Source: Blastococcus carthaginiensis
Lineage (GTDB): Bacteria > Actinomycetota > Actinomycetes > Mycobacteriales > Geodermatophilaceae
DNA: 64,000 nucleotides
Direction of reading: 5' to 3'
Assembly (NCBI RefSeq): GCF_030731085.1
Contig: NZ_JASNFN010000021.1
Location: 72,867-136,866 of the forward strand
In this document: positions 25,420 through 34,041 of the stretch, in pieces
Layout: each line of letters begins with the position of its first letter
How positions within the stretch are numbered: the stretch's first letter is position 1
The notes under the pieces: generated by a model
Database searches by the model: none
Told to the model about the DNA's origin: nothing
Seen by the model: the letters and a program-made list of their open reading frames with translations, nothing else
Translations under genes and position numbers: made by a program

Positions 25420-26931
25420 TCAGTCGGTCTGGTCGGGGCGGCCGTCCTCGCCACGCCACATGGCCAGCCGGCCGGCCCGGCTGACCGCCCGCAGCCGGCG
25501 TTCGGCCTCGGGCCGCGACGCGCGCGCCGAGACCAGCAGCGCCTGGTCGCCGTGCATCAGGCGGGTCGTCTCGTCGGGCACGAACGCCCGGCCCCCGCGC
25601 ACGATGAGCACCACCGCGGCGTCCTCGGGCAGCCGCAGCTCGGGCAGGTAGACGCCGTGGAGGCGCGACCCCTCCGGCACCCGCATCTGCATCAGCTCTG
25701 CGTCCAACTCCTCCAGCGGTGCGGCCTCCACCTGGATCTCCCGCGGCGCGATCGGCGCGCCGATCCGCAGGCGGCGGGCCACCCAGGGCAGCGACCAGCC
25801 CTGCACGAGCGTGAAGACGACGACGAGCACGAACACGGTGTCGAAGATCCGCGCCGCACCGGGCACCCCGGCCGTGACGGGGAACGTGGCGAGGACGATG
25901 GGCACGGCACCGCGGAGCCCGGCCCACGACACGAACGCCTGCTGCGGCCACGGCCACCGGAACCACACCAGCGACAGGGCGACCGACAGCGGCCGGGCCA
26001 CCAGCAGCAGTGCGCCACCGATGACGAGGGCCGGCACCAGGGCGTCGAGCAGCCGGGGCGGCGAGACCAGCAGGCCCAGCAGCACGAAGAGCCCGATCTG
26101 GGCGAGCGACGCCATGCCCTCGGCGAAGCCGATGCTCGCCGTCCGGTGCGGCAGCGCGGCGTTCCCGAGCACGACGCCGCACAGGTACACCGCGACGATG
26201 CCCGAGGTCCAGGCCAGCGTGGCGGTCGCGAAGGCGAGCACGCAGAGCGACAGCGTCGCGAGCGGGTAGAAGCCGGCCAGCGGGAGCGCCACCCGCCGCA
26301 GCAGCTCCGCGCCGAGCAGCCCGATGACCACGCCGACGACGGCCCCGCCGACGAGCTGGCCGACCACCTGCAGGACGACCAGCCACCAGGCGCCGGCCGC
26401 CGCGTCGGTGAGCACGGCGGCCAGCGTCGTCACCAGCAGGATCGCCGGGGCGTCGTTCAGCCCGCTCTCGGCCTCGAGGGCCGCGGCGAGCCGGCGCGGG
26501 AGCGGCAACCGCCGGAGCGCCGCGAACACCGCCGCGGCGTCGGTCGAGCCGATGACCGCGGCCAGCAGGAGCGCGAACCCCCACGACGCGTCCAGCAGCC
26601 ACACCGTGATCCCGGCGGTGACCGCCACGCTGACCGCGACGCCCACGGTGGCGAGGGTCAGCCCCGGGCCGATCGCCCTCCGGACGTCGGCCCACCGGGT
26701 GGTCAGCCCTCCCTCGGCGAGGATGACCACGAGCGCGGCGACGCCGAGGGTCTGGGTGAGCTCGGCGTCGTCGAACTGGATGCCGAGACCGCTCTCCCCC
26801 AGCACCACGCCGATCGCCAGGTACAGCAGGAGGCTGGGCAGCCCGAGCCGGTCGGCCAGGCGCAGGGCCACGGCCGCGAGGAGCACGACGCCGGCGCCGA
26901 GGGCGAGGGCGACGGTGACCGTCGTGTTCAC
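25420..26931 (-). CDS. CPA1-type cation/proton antiporter (NhaP2/CvrA-like)
   Basis: The 503-residue protein has about twelve membrane helices up to residue 400. Family motifs are GVVLGESGLG near 42, VILAEGGL near 70, AAVIGSTDAAAVFAAL near 128 and the ion-site ESGLNDAPAILL near 157. A cytoplasmic C-terminal domain (EELDAELMQMRVPEGSRLHGVYLPELRLPEDAAVVLIVRGG) matches the TrkA-C type regulatory fold, which fits potassium/proton antiporters better than sodium ones. The GTG at 26931 is the only start before the first helix. It is divergent from ileS across 107 bp. The ion is inferred from the family. Confidence 0.88.
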   Translation of the reverse strand: MNTTVTVALALGAGVVLLAAVALRLADRLGLPSLLLYLAIGVVLGESGLGIQFDDAELTQTLGVAALVVILAEGGLTTRWADVRRAIGPGLTLATVGVAVSVAVTAGITVWLLDASWGFALLLAAVIGSTDAAAVFAALRRLPLPRRLAAALEAESGLNDAPAILLVTTLAAVLTDAAAGAWWLVVLQVVGQLVGGAVVGVVIGLLGAELLRRVALPLAGFYPLATLSLCVLAFATATLAWTSGIVAVYLCGVVLGNAALPHRTASIGFAEGMASLAQIGLFVLLGLLVSPPRLLDALVPALVIGGALLLVARPLSVALSLVWFRWPWPQQAFVSWAGLRGAVPIVLATFPVTAGVPGAARIFDTVFVLVVVFTLVQGWSLPWVARRLRIGAPIAPREIQVEAAPLEELDAELMQMRVPEGSRLHGVYLPELRLPEDAAVVLIVRGGRAFVPDETTRLMHGDQALLVSARASRPEAERRLRAVSRAGRLAMWRGEDGRPDQTD

Positions 26932-27038
26932 CGTCGCCGCCCCATGGGGGCAGTCTCCCGCACGGCCTCGCAGGCTCCCCCGGAGGCGTCGGGTTCCCCA
27001 CCGGAGGTGTGTTTGCCGGTTCGGGGAGAATGGGCCGC

Positions 27039-30000
27039 GTGAGTGCCCCCACCGGTCCCTTCGCCGCGCTGCCCCCGCAGGTCGACCTCCCCGCCCTGGA
27101 GCACCGCATCCTCGAACGCTGGGAGAGCGAGAAGGTCTTCGACCGGTCGCTGGAGGCCTCGCAGGGCCGCCCGCAGTGGAACGTCTACGAGGGCCCGCCG
27201 ACGGCGAACGGCCGCCCCGGCACCCACCACATCGAGGCGCGCGCGTTCAAGGACGTCTTCCCCCGGTTCAAGACGATGCAGGGCTGGCACGTGCCCCGCC
27301 GCGCGGGCTGGGACTGCCACGGCCTGCCCGTCGAGATCGCCGTCGAGCAGGAGCTGGGCTTCGCCGGCAAGCCCGACATCGAGCGCTTCGGCATCGCGGA
27401 GTTCAACGCCCGCTGCCGCGCGTCGGTCGAGCGCCACGTCGACGCCTTCACCGAGCTGACCCACCGCATGGGCTACTGGGTCGACTTGTCCACCGCGTAC
27501 TGGACGATGGACCCGGCGTACATCGAGAGCGTCTGGTGGTCGCTCAAGCAGGTGTTCGACAAGGGCCTCCTGGTCGAGGACCACCGGGTCGCGCCCTACT
27601 GCCCGCGCTGCGGCACCGGGCTCTCCGACCACGAGGTGGCCCAGGGATACGAGTCGATCACCGACCCCTCGGTGTACGTCCGCCTGCCGATCACCGACGG
27701 CGAGTGGGCCGGCCGGGCCGACCTGCTGGTGTGGACGACGACGCCGTGGACGCTGCCGTCGAACACCGCCGTCGCGGTGCACCCCGAGGTCAGCTACGTC
27801 GTCGCCCGCCCCGCCGGCACCGACGACGTCCCCGTGGTGGTGGCCGAGCCGCTGCTCGCCGCGGTGCTGGGTGAGGGCGCCGAGGTGCTGGGCAGCGCGC
27901 CGGGCCGCGAGTGGGAGCGCACGCACTACCAGCGGCCGTTCGAGCTGGTCGAGTTCCCCGGGGGGGACGCCCACTTCGTCGTCCTCGCCGACTACGTCAC
28001 CACCGACGACGGCACCGGCCTGGTGCACCAGTCCCCCGCCTTCGGCGCCGACGACCTGGTCGTCTGCCGGGGCTACGGGCTGCCCGTGGTGAACCCGATC
28101 GACGCGACCGGGCACTTCCTGGCCGAGGTGCCGCTGGTGGGCGGGCACTTCTTCAAGGCCGCCGACCCGGCCCTGGTCGAGGACCTGGACAGCCGCGGTG
28201 TGCTGTTCCGCGAGATCCGGTACGAGCACAGCTACCCGCACTGCTGGCGCTGCCACACGCCGCTCATGTACTACGCGCAGCCGTCCTGGTACATCCGCAC
28301 CAGCGCGATCAAGGACCAGCTGCTCGCCGAGAACGCGCGCACCACCTGGTACCCCGAGAGCATCAAGACCGGCCGCTACGGCGACTGGCTGAACAACAAC
28401 GTCGACTGGGCCCTCTCCCGCGACCGGTACTGGGGCACGCCGCTGCCCATCTGGCGCAACGACGCCGACCCGGCGCGGATGGTCGTCGTCGGCTCGCTCG
28501 CCGAGCTCTCGGAGCTGACCGGCCGCGACCTCTCCGACCTCGACCCGCACCGGCCCTTCATCGACGAGGTGACCTTCACGCTCCCCGGCGAGGAGGGCAC
28601 CTACCGGCGCGTGCCGCAGGTCATCGACGCCTGGTACGACTCCGGCTCGATGCCGTTCGCCCAGTGGGGCGCGCCCTACCGGAACCGGGAGCGGTTCGAG
28701 GCCGCCTACCCGGCCCAGTTCATCTGCGAGGCGATCGACCAGACCCGCGGCTGGTTCTACTCGCTCATGGCCGTGGGCACCCTGGTGTTCGACAAGAACT
28801 CCTACGAGAACGTGCTGTGCCTGGGCCACATCCTGGCCGAGGACGGCCGGAAGATGAGCAAGCACCTGGGCAACATCCTCGAGCCCATCCCGCTGATGGA
28901 CCGGCACGGCGCCGACGCCGTCCGCTGGTTCATGCTCGCCGGCGGTTCGCCCTGGTCGGCCCGGCGGGTCGGGCACGAGACGCTGTCCGAGGTCGTCCGG
29001 AAGGTGCTGCTCACCTACTGGAACACCGCGAGCTTCTTCACCCTGTACGCGGAGACCAACGGCTGGGACCCGGCCGCCAGTCCGGCGCCGCCGCGGACCG
29101 AGCGCCCGCTGCTGGACCGCTGGGCGCTGGCCGAGCTCGCCGCCGTCACCCGTGACGTCACCGCGGCGCTGGAGGACTTCGACACCCAGGGCGCGGGCCG
29201 CCTGCTGGCCCAGTTCGTCGACGACCTCTCCAACTGGTACGTGCGCCGCTCCCGTCGCCGGTTCTGGGACGGCGACCTCTCCGCCCTGGGCACCCTGCAC
29301 GAGGTGCTCGACGGGCTGACCCGGCTGATGGCCCCCTTCACCCCGTTCGTCACCGACGAGGTGTGGGCCCGCGCCGTCGTCCCCGGCCTGGGCGGCTCGG
29401 ACGTGCCGGACTCGGTGCACCTGGCCTCCTGGCCCGTCGTGGACCCCGACGCCCTGGACGACGCCCTGGTCGAGCAGATGGCGCTGGTCCGCCGGCTGGT
29501 GGAGCTGGGCCGCTCGGCCCGGACCTCCGCCAAGGTGCGCACCCGGCAGCCGCTGGCGCGCGCCGTCGTCGCCGCGCCCGGGTGGGGCTCGCTCCCCCGC
29601 GACCTGGTCGCCGAGGTGGCGGACGAGCTCAACGTGGCCGGGGTGCTCGAGCTGGCCGCGGTCGGCGGTGACCTGGTCGACGTGAGCGTGAAGATCGACT
29701 TCCGCGCCGTGGGCCGCCGTCTCGGCAAGCAGGTGCAGGCGGTGGCCAAGGCCGTCGCCGCCGCCGACGCCCCGGCGCTGGTCGCCGCCTACCGGGCCGG
29801 CACCGCGAGCGTCGAGGTCGACGGGGCGGAGGTCGAGCTCGTCGACGGCGACCTGATCGTCACCGAGACCCCGCGGGAGGGCTGGACCGTGGCCAGCAGC
29901 GGGGGGCTCACCGTGGCGCTCGACCTCGCGCTCACCCCTGCCCTCGAGCGAGCCGGCCGCGCCCGCGAGGCGATCCGGCTGGTGCAGGAAGCGCGCAAGG

Positions 30001-30200
30001 CGACCGGCCTGGAGGTGAGCGACCGCATCGAGCTGTGGTGGACCGCGGACGGCGCCATGGCGGAGGCGCTCACCGAGCACGCCGGGCAGCTGGCCGGTGA
30101 GGTGCTCGCCGTCGCCGTGCACGCCGGCACCCCCGGCACCGGGGAGGGCGTCGAGGGTCCGGAGGGCTCGCGCTTCTGGGTGGCCAAGGCCTCCGTCTGA
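27039..30200 (+). CDS. ileS: Isoleucyl-tRNA synthetase
   Basis: The 1053-residue enzyme charges tRNA-Ile. The class I HIGH-equivalent lies in EGPPTANGRPGTHH (residues 51-64). Editing-domain residues follow, then QTRGWFYSL and KMSKHLGN with Lys605. Zinc-type CxxC pairs occur in PYCPRCGTGLSDHE and HCWRCHTPLMYY. Sequence style is that of Streptomyces IleRS, the eukaryote-like group often insensitive to mupirocin. Three in-frame starts exist (27009, 27030, 27039); GTG 27039 is used because GGGGAG lies ten bases before it and MSAPTGPF resembles family starts. The short upstream region has no T-box. Confidence 0.97.
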   Translation: MSAPTGPFAALPPQVDLPALEHRILERWESEKVFDRSLEASQGRPQWNVYEGPPTANGRPGTHHIEARAFKDVFPRFKTMQGWHVPRRAGWDCHGLPVEIAVEQELGFAGKPDIERFGIAEFNARCRASVERHVDAFTELTHRMGYWVDLSTAYWTMDPAYIESVWWSLKQVFDKGLLVEDHRVAPYCPRCGTGLSDHEVAQGYESITDPSVYVRLPITDGEWAGRADLLVWTTTPWTLPSNTAVAVHPEVSYVVARPAGTDDVPVVVAEPLLAAVLGEGAEVLGSAPGREWERTHYQRPFELVEFPGGDAHFVVLADYVTTDDGTGLVHQSPAFGADDLVVCRGYGLPVVNPIDATGHFLAEVPLVGGHFFKAADPALVEDLDSRGVLFREIRYEHSYPHCWRCHTPLMYYAQPSWYIRTSAIKDQLLAENARTTWYPESIKTGRYGDWLNNNVDWALSRDRYWGTPLPIWRNDADPARMVVVGSLAELSELTGRDLSDLDPHRPFIDEVTFTLPGEEGTYRRVPQVIDAWYDSGSMPFAQWGAPYRNRERFEAAYPAQFICEAIDQTRGWFYSLMAVGTLVFDKNSYENVLCLGHILAEDGRKMSKHLGNILEPIPLMDRHGADAVRWFMLAGGSPWSARRVGHETLSEVVRKVLLTYWNTASFFTLYAETNGWDPAASPAPPRTERPLLDRWALAELAAVTRDVTAALEDFDTQGAGRLLAQFVDDLSNWYVRRSRRRFWDGDLSALGTLHEVLDGLTRLMAPFTPFVTDEVWARAVVPGLGGSDVPDSVHLASWPVVDPDALDDALVEQMALVRRLVELGRSARTSAKVRTRQPLARAVVAAPGWGSLPRDLVAEVADELNVAGVLELAAVGGDLVDVSVKIDFRAVGRRLGKQVQAVAKAVAAADAPALVAAYRAGTASVEVDGAEVELVDGDLIVTETPREGWTVASSGGLTVALDLALTPALERAGRAREAIRLVQEARKATGLEVSDRIELWWTADGAMAEALTEHAGQLAGEVLAVAVHAGTPGTGEGVEGPEGSRFWVAKASV

Positions 30201-30205
30201 GGGGC

Positions 30206-30232
30206 CCCGGGGCGCGGCTCAGGCGCCCCGGG
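30206..30232. terminator. Bidirectional hairpin between ileS and a convergent gene
   Basis: CCCGGGGCGC (30206-30215) pairs perfectly with GCGCCCCGGG (30223-30232) around a seven-base loop that contains the stop codon of the convergent gene. It can serve both transcripts. Confidence 0.6.
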
Positions 30233-31010
30233 ACCGGCGGGCGCGGGCCCGGTCGGCGAGCTGCCGGTCGGGCCGGCACACGCCGCAGGGGGTGAAGCCG
30301 TCGGTGCGCGCCTCGTCCAGCGGCAGCGGGATCGGCTCGTGGCCGCGGAGGTGGACGCAGCCGGGCAGGTGGTAGCGCGGGTGCTCGTCCACGACCAGCA
30401 CCTCGTCGGTGAGGTCCACGATGATCAGCAGGTCGGTCACCTCGACCTCCTCGACCGGCGGATCCTCCAGCTCGGGTCGCGCGCCGACCGCGGTGCGGCC
30501 GCCGGCCGGGGGTCCGGCCGGCTGAGCCGGGAGCACGGGCTCGTCCGGCGCCACCGCGACCGGTTCGGAGGCGGGCCGGGTCGGTTCGGAGGCGGCCGGG
30601 TCGGCGGCGGGCGGGTCGGCGGCGGGCGGGTCGGCGGCGGCCGGTTCGGCGGCGGGCGGCGGAGCGGTCACGGGCGGGACCGAGGTCGCACCGGTGGCGA
30701 GGTCCGGCCCGGTCGCCGCGGGGCCGGCGTCGGACGCCGGGACGCCGTCCGCCGTGGACGATGCCGGAGCCGTGGACGACGCCGGAGCCGTGGACCGCGC
30801 GCTCGACGCCGTCGACCCGGTGCCCACCGCCGGCGCGCCCGCCGGCTCCTCGGCGCGGGCGGCGAGCTGCCGGCGGGCCACCACCAGGACCCCCGCGGCG
30901 ACGGCGCAGGCCGCCACGCAGGCCCAGTACAGCGCGGTGCTGCCCGTCAGCAGGCCGCCCACGAAGAGACCGAGGCCCAGCAGCAGGAGCAGCGCGGCGA
31001 TCACGATCAC
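30219..31010 (-). CDS. Hypothetical membrane protein with low-complexity linker and Cys/His C-terminal domain
   Basis: The 263-residue protein has two N-terminal helices (residues 2-20 and 26-45), then about 130 residues rich in Ala, Pro, Ser and Thr, and a conserved-looking C-terminal domain of 75 residues. The last contains HPRYHLPGCVHLRGHEPIPLPLDEARTDGFTPCGVCRPD, in which two histidines and three cysteines could hold zinc. The linker DNA includes four 15-bp units (30600-30659, PAADP repeats) and an 18-bp direct repeat (30763-30798). Similar C-terminal sequences occur in actinobacterial hypothetical proteins, but I know no function. The GTG at 31010 has a second GTG two codons later. Confidence 0.75.
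   Translation of the reverse strand: MIVIAALLLLLGLGLFVGGLLTGSTALYWACVAACAVAAGVLVVARRQLAARAEEPAGAPAVGTGSTASSARSTAPASSTAPASSTADGVPASDAGPAATGPDLATGATSVPPVTAPPPAAEPAAADPPAADPPAADPAASEPTRPASEPVAVAPDEPVLPAQPAGPPAGGRTAVGARPELEDPPVEEVEVTDLLIIVDLTDEVLVVDEHPRYHLPGCVHLRGHEPIPLPLDEARTDGFTPCGVCRPDRQLADRARARRSRGA
30600..30659. repeat. Four 15-bp tandem units in a coding linker
   Basis: Units gtcggcggcgggcgg begin at 30600, 30615, 30630 and 30645, the last two with single changes. They keep the reading frame and encode a Pro-Ala-Ala-Asp/Glu repeat in the linker of the hypothetical membrane protein, so length variation between strains is likely. Confidence 0.7.
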
Positions 31011-31035
31011 AGCAGGGACTGTAGGGCGCGGCCGG

Positions 31036-31062
31036 CCGGGGGCGCCCGCTGGACGCCCCCGG
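31036..31062 (-). terminator. Terminator hairpin after the divergent sugar ATPase gene
   Basis: CCGGGGGCG and CGCCCCCGG form a nine-base-pair stem with a nine-base loop, 11 bp after the stop of the ATPase gene in its direction of transcription. Confidence 0.6.
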
Positions 31063-31073
31063 TGCGGCGGGTG

Positions 31074-32183
31074 TCAGCCCGGGGTCTGGGTGACCCGGAG
31101 CCCGGTCTCCGCGGAGAAGAGGTGCGCCTCGCCCGGGCGGATAGCGACGTGGACGATTTCGCCCTTCATGGGCGGGCGACGGGGGTCGGCCCGCAGCACG
31201 AGCTGCCGGTCCTCACCGCCCGCCTCCCCCGCGGCCAGCCGGCCGTAGGCGAAGGCGTCCGAGCCGAGCTCCTCCACGATCAGGACCTCGACCGGGATGC
31301 CCTGACCGGCGGCGACGAACTCGACCGACTCCGGCCGGAACCCGAGGGTCGCGGTGGCACCGCCCTCGCGGGCGATCGCGGACAGGGCCTCGCGCGGCAG
31401 CGGGACGGTGTGCCCGGCGACCTGCGCCCCGCCCTCGGTCAGCGAGACGGGGACGATGTTCATCGCCGGCGACCCGATGAAGCCCGCGACGAACACGTTG
31501 GCCGGGTTGTCGTAGAGGTTGCGCGGGGTGTCGACCTGCTGGAGCACGCCCTCGCTGAGCACCGCGACCCGGTCACCCATCGTCATCGCCTCCACCTGGT
31601 CGTGGGTGACGTAGACGGTGGTGACCCCGAGCCGGCGCTGCAGGGCGGCGATCTCGGTGCGGGTCTGCACCCGCAGCTTGGCGTCGAGGTTGGACAGCGG
31701 CTCGTCCATCAGGAAGACCTGCGGCTGGCGCACGATGGCCCGCCCCATCGCGACGCGCTGCCGCTGGCCACCCGAGAGCGCCTTGGGCTTGCGGTCGAGG
31801 TAGGGCTCGAGGTCGAGGATGCGGGCGGCCTCCTTGACCCGGGTCGACCGCTCCTCCTTGGAGACCCCGGCGATCTTCAGGGCGAAGCCCATGTTCTCGG
31901 CGACGGTCATGTGCGGGTAGAGCGCGTAGTTCTGGAACACCATCGCGATGTCCCTGTCCTTGGGCGGGAGGTGGGTGACGTCCCGGTCCCCGACCCGGAT
32001 GGCGCCGTCGGTGACCTCCTCCAGGCCGGCCAGCATGCGCAGCGACGTCGACTTGCCGCAGCCGGACGGGCCGACCAGCACCAGGAACTCGCCGTCGGTG
32101 ATCTCGAGGTCCAGCGCGTCGACCGATGGGCGGGTCGCGCCGGGGTAGACGAGCGTGGCGTGGTCGAACGTGATGGCGGCCAT
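31074..32183 (-). CDS. CUT1 sugar ABC transporter ATP-binding protein (MsiK/UgpC-like)
   Basis: The 369-residue ATPase has Walker A GPSGCGKST near residue 39, Q-loop MVFQNYALYPHMTVAENM, signature LSGGQRQRVAMGRA, Walker B VFLMDEPLSNLDA, switch YVTHDQVEAM and the MalK C-terminal domain (VAGFIGSPAMNIVPV, GFRPESVEF). GGAAGG lies five bases before ATG 32183. It is divergent from the binding-protein/permease operon that otherwise lacks an ATPase, so it should energise that importer. It could also serve others, as MsiK does in Streptomyces. The shared 354-bp region carries the LacI-type operators. Confidence 0.9.
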   Translation of the reverse strand: MAAITFDHATLVYPGATRPSVDALDLEITDGEFLVLVGPSGCGKSTSLRMLAGLEEVTDGAIRVGDRDVTHLPPKDRDIAMVFQNYALYPHMTVAENMGFALKIAGVSKEERSTRVKEAARILDLEPYLDRKPKALSGGQRQRVAMGRAIVRQPQVFLMDEPLSNLDAKLRVQTRTEIAALQRRLGVTTVYVTHDQVEAMTMGDRVAVLSEGVLQQVDTPRNLYDNPANVFVAGFIGSPAMNIVPVSLTEGGAQVAGHTVPLPREALSAIAREGGATATLGFRPESVEFVAAGQGIPVEVLIVEELGSDAFAYGRLAAGEAGGEDRQLVLRADPRRPPMKGEIVHVAIRPGEAHLFSAETGLRVTQTPG

Positions 32184-32317
32184 GGGTCCCTTCCTGCGCC
32201 GAACGGTGCCGTCACTCTGGCACGCCCGGGGCCACCGGGACCACCATCACGTCGCCGTCGTCCCCGACCGGGTCACCCGGTCCGGACAGATTCCTCCCCC
32301 GATCGTGCACCGAGCAC

Positions 32318-32346
32318 GGGACACCGTGGGAGCGCTCCCATATGCT
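32318..32346 (+). promoter_or_regulatory. Candidate promoter with LacI-family operator in its spacer
   Basis: GGGACA (32318-32323) and TATGCT (32341-32346) are exactly 17 bp apart. The spacer contains the perfect palindrome TGGGAGCGCTCCCA (32327-32340), identical to the published CebR (Streptomyces) and CelR (Thermobifida) box. A bound LacI-type repressor would block the promoter until its sugar is present. Transcription would start near 32353 and run toward the binding-protein gene. The regulator gene is not in this window. Confidence 0.6.
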
Positions 32347-32403
32347 CGCCGACGCAGCCACCGCCGAAGGAGCCACCACCGCTCGGAGGCTGCACAACCG
32401 TTA

Positions 32404-32417
32404 CGGCAACGTTGCCG
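32404..32417. promoter_or_regulatory. Second 14-bp palindrome, LacI-type
   Basis: CGGCAACGTTGCCG is a perfect palindrome with a central CG, the general shape of LacI-family operators but with a different half-site from the first. A TANNNT element (TAATGT, 32438-32443) lies 20 bp downstream and could be a second promoter overlapped at its -35 by this site. Confidence 0.45.
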
Positions 32418-32537
32418 CCGGGGATCTCCCGCGCCGCTAATGTCGCCGGACGGATGTGGCGGCCGCACCCGGGATCGGGTGCCGGGCACGAGTCACACGA
32501 TGCGGCGACGGAGCCGCAGAAGTCTGGAGGGGACCAC

Positions 32538-33914
32538 ATGACCAAGCGTGCGAGAGGCCGCGGCGCGGCGGCGCTGGCCGGCGGGCTGGGGCTGACGCTC
32601 CTGCTCACCGGGTGCGGCGCCGACGAGGTCGACGGCGGCGGCGGTGGCGGCGCGGCGGCCGCCGACACGGAGATCGACTGCGCGCCCTACGAGGAGTTCG
32701 GCGACCTGGAGGGCGAGACGGTCTCCGTCTACACCTCGATCGTCGACCCCGAGGACCAGCCGCACATCGACTCGTACGTGCCGTTCGAGGAGTGCACCGG
32801 CGTCGACGTCGAGTACGAGGGCTCCCGGGAGTTCGAGGCGCAGCTCGTCGTCCGCACCCAGAGCGGCAACGCGCCCGACATCGCGTTCATCCCGCAGCCG
32901 GGTCTGCTGGCCAACCTCGTCCGCTCCGGCGACGTCGTGGCCGCTCCCGCGCAGACCGAGGCGAACGTCGACGAGTACTGGGACGAGAGCTGGAAGGAGT
33001 ACGGCAGCGTCGACGGCGAGTTCTACGCCGCGCCGCTGGGCGCCAACGCCAAGTCCTTCGTCTGGTACTCGCCGTCGGCCTTCGAGGAGGCCGGCTACGA
33101 GGTGCCGCAGACCTGGGACGAGATGATCGCGCTGTCCGAGGAGATCGCCGCCACCGGCGCCAAGCCGTGGTGCGCGGGCATCGGCTCCGGTGACGCCACC
33201 GGCTGGCCGGCCACCGACTGGCTGGAGGACGTCGTCCTCCGCACGGCCGGCCCCGAGGTCTACGACCAGTGGGTCAACCACGAGATCCCGTTCAACGACC
33301 CGCGGATCGTCGAGGCGCTGAACACCGTCGGCGAGATCCTCAAGAACCCCGAGTTCGTCAACGCCGGCCTCGGCGAGGTGCAGTCGATCGCGTCCACCGA
33401 GTTCGGTGACGCCGGTCTGCCGATCCTCGACGGCAGCTGCTGGATGCACCGGCAGGCGTCCTTCTACCAGGCCAACTGGCCGGAGGGCACCGAGGTCGGG
33501 CCGGACGGCGACGTCTTCGCCTTCCCGCTGCCGCCCATCGGTGGCGACGGCACGGCCCCCGTCCTCGGTGGTGGCGAGTTCACCGCGGCGTTCAACGACG
33601 ACCCGGCCACCCAGGCGTTCCAGACCTACCTGTCCTCCCCGGAGTGGGCGAACATCAAGGCCCAGGTCTCCGGCCCCGGCTGGGTCAGCGCCAACACCGG
33701 CCTGGACGCCGACAACCTGGAGTCCCCGGTGGACCAGCTCTCCGCCGAGCTGTTCCAGGACCCGGAGTCGGTGTTCCGGTTCGACGGGTCGGACCTGATG
33801 CCGGCCGAGATCGGCGCCGGCCGCCTGTGGACCGAGCTCACCAACTGGATCGCCAACGACAAGTCCAGCGAAGCCGTCCTCACCGACGTCGAGCAGGCCT
33901 GGCCCGCGTCCTGA
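32538..33914 (+). CDS. Sugar-binding lipoprotein of a CUT1 ABC importer (AglE-like)
   Basis: The 458-residue protein has an Arg-rich N-terminus, a hydrophobic core and the lipobox LLLTGC (Cys about residue 26), then a Gly/Ala linker. The mature domain includes VSVYTSIVDPEDQPHI, PDIAFIPQPGLLANLV, PWCAGIGSGDATGWPATDWLED and DGSCWMHRQASFY, the pattern I recall for alpha-glucoside receptors such as rhizobial AglE. ATG 32538 has GGAGG about nine bases before it. The operator upstream equals that of beta-glucoside (cellobiose) regulators, so substrate evidence conflicts: alpha-glucosides by family, cello-oligosaccharides by operator. It begins the binding-protein/permease operon. Confidence 0.88.
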   Translation: MTKRARGRGAAALAGGLGLTLLLTGCGADEVDGGGGGGAAAADTEIDCAPYEEFGDLEGETVSVYTSIVDPEDQPHIDSYVPFEECTGVDVEYEGSREFEAQLVVRTQSGNAPDIAFIPQPGLLANLVRSGDVVAAPAQTEANVDEYWDESWKEYGSVDGEFYAAPLGANAKSFVWYSPSAFEEAGYEVPQTWDEMIALSEEIAATGAKPWCAGIGSGDATGWPATDWLEDVVLRTAGPEVYDQWVNHEIPFNDPRIVEALNTVGEILKNPEFVNAGLGEVQSIASTEFGDAGLPILDGSCWMHRQASFYQANWPEGTEVGPDGDVFAFPLPPIGGDGTAPVLGGGEFTAAFNDDPATQAFQTYLSSPEWANIKAQVSGPGWVSANTGLDADNLESPVDQLSAELFQDPESVFRFDGSDLMPAEIGAGRLWTELTNWIANDKSSEAVLTDVEQAWPAS

Positions 33915-33932
33915 CCTCTCGGTCGTGACACC

Positions 33933-33967
33933 GGGCGCCCGGCAGCCACCTGGCTGACCGGGCGCCC
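33933..33967 (+). other. First intercistronic hairpin after the binding-protein gene
   Basis: Sixteen bases on the left (33933-33948) pair with 33951-33967 with one bulged A, leaving a minimal loop. It begins 18 bp after the stop. Together with the next hairpin it can protect the upstream mRNA end and lower expression of the permeases. Confidence 0.55.
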
Positions 33968-33975
33968 ACCAGCCC

Positions 33976-34017
33976 GGATGCCGGGGGACGGCTGCAGCCC
34001 AGCCGCCCCCGGCATCC
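33976..34017 (+). other. Second intercistronic hairpin before the permease genes
   Basis: The arm 33976-33994 pairs with 34000-34017 around a five-base loop, again with one bulged A. No T-run follows. A strong ribosome-binding site (AAGGAGGTG, 34026-34034) lies directly after it, so permease translation can still start efficiently on whatever mRNA passes through. Confidence 0.55.
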
Positions 34018-34041
34018 ACCGTCGGAAGGAGGTGGCCACGG

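Noticed and set aside
26932..27038. T-box leader before ileS, as found for many actinobacterial ileS genes
   Set aside because: Only 107 bp separate ileS from the divergent antiporter gene and no TGGNACCGCG-like anticodon-acceptor sequence is present.
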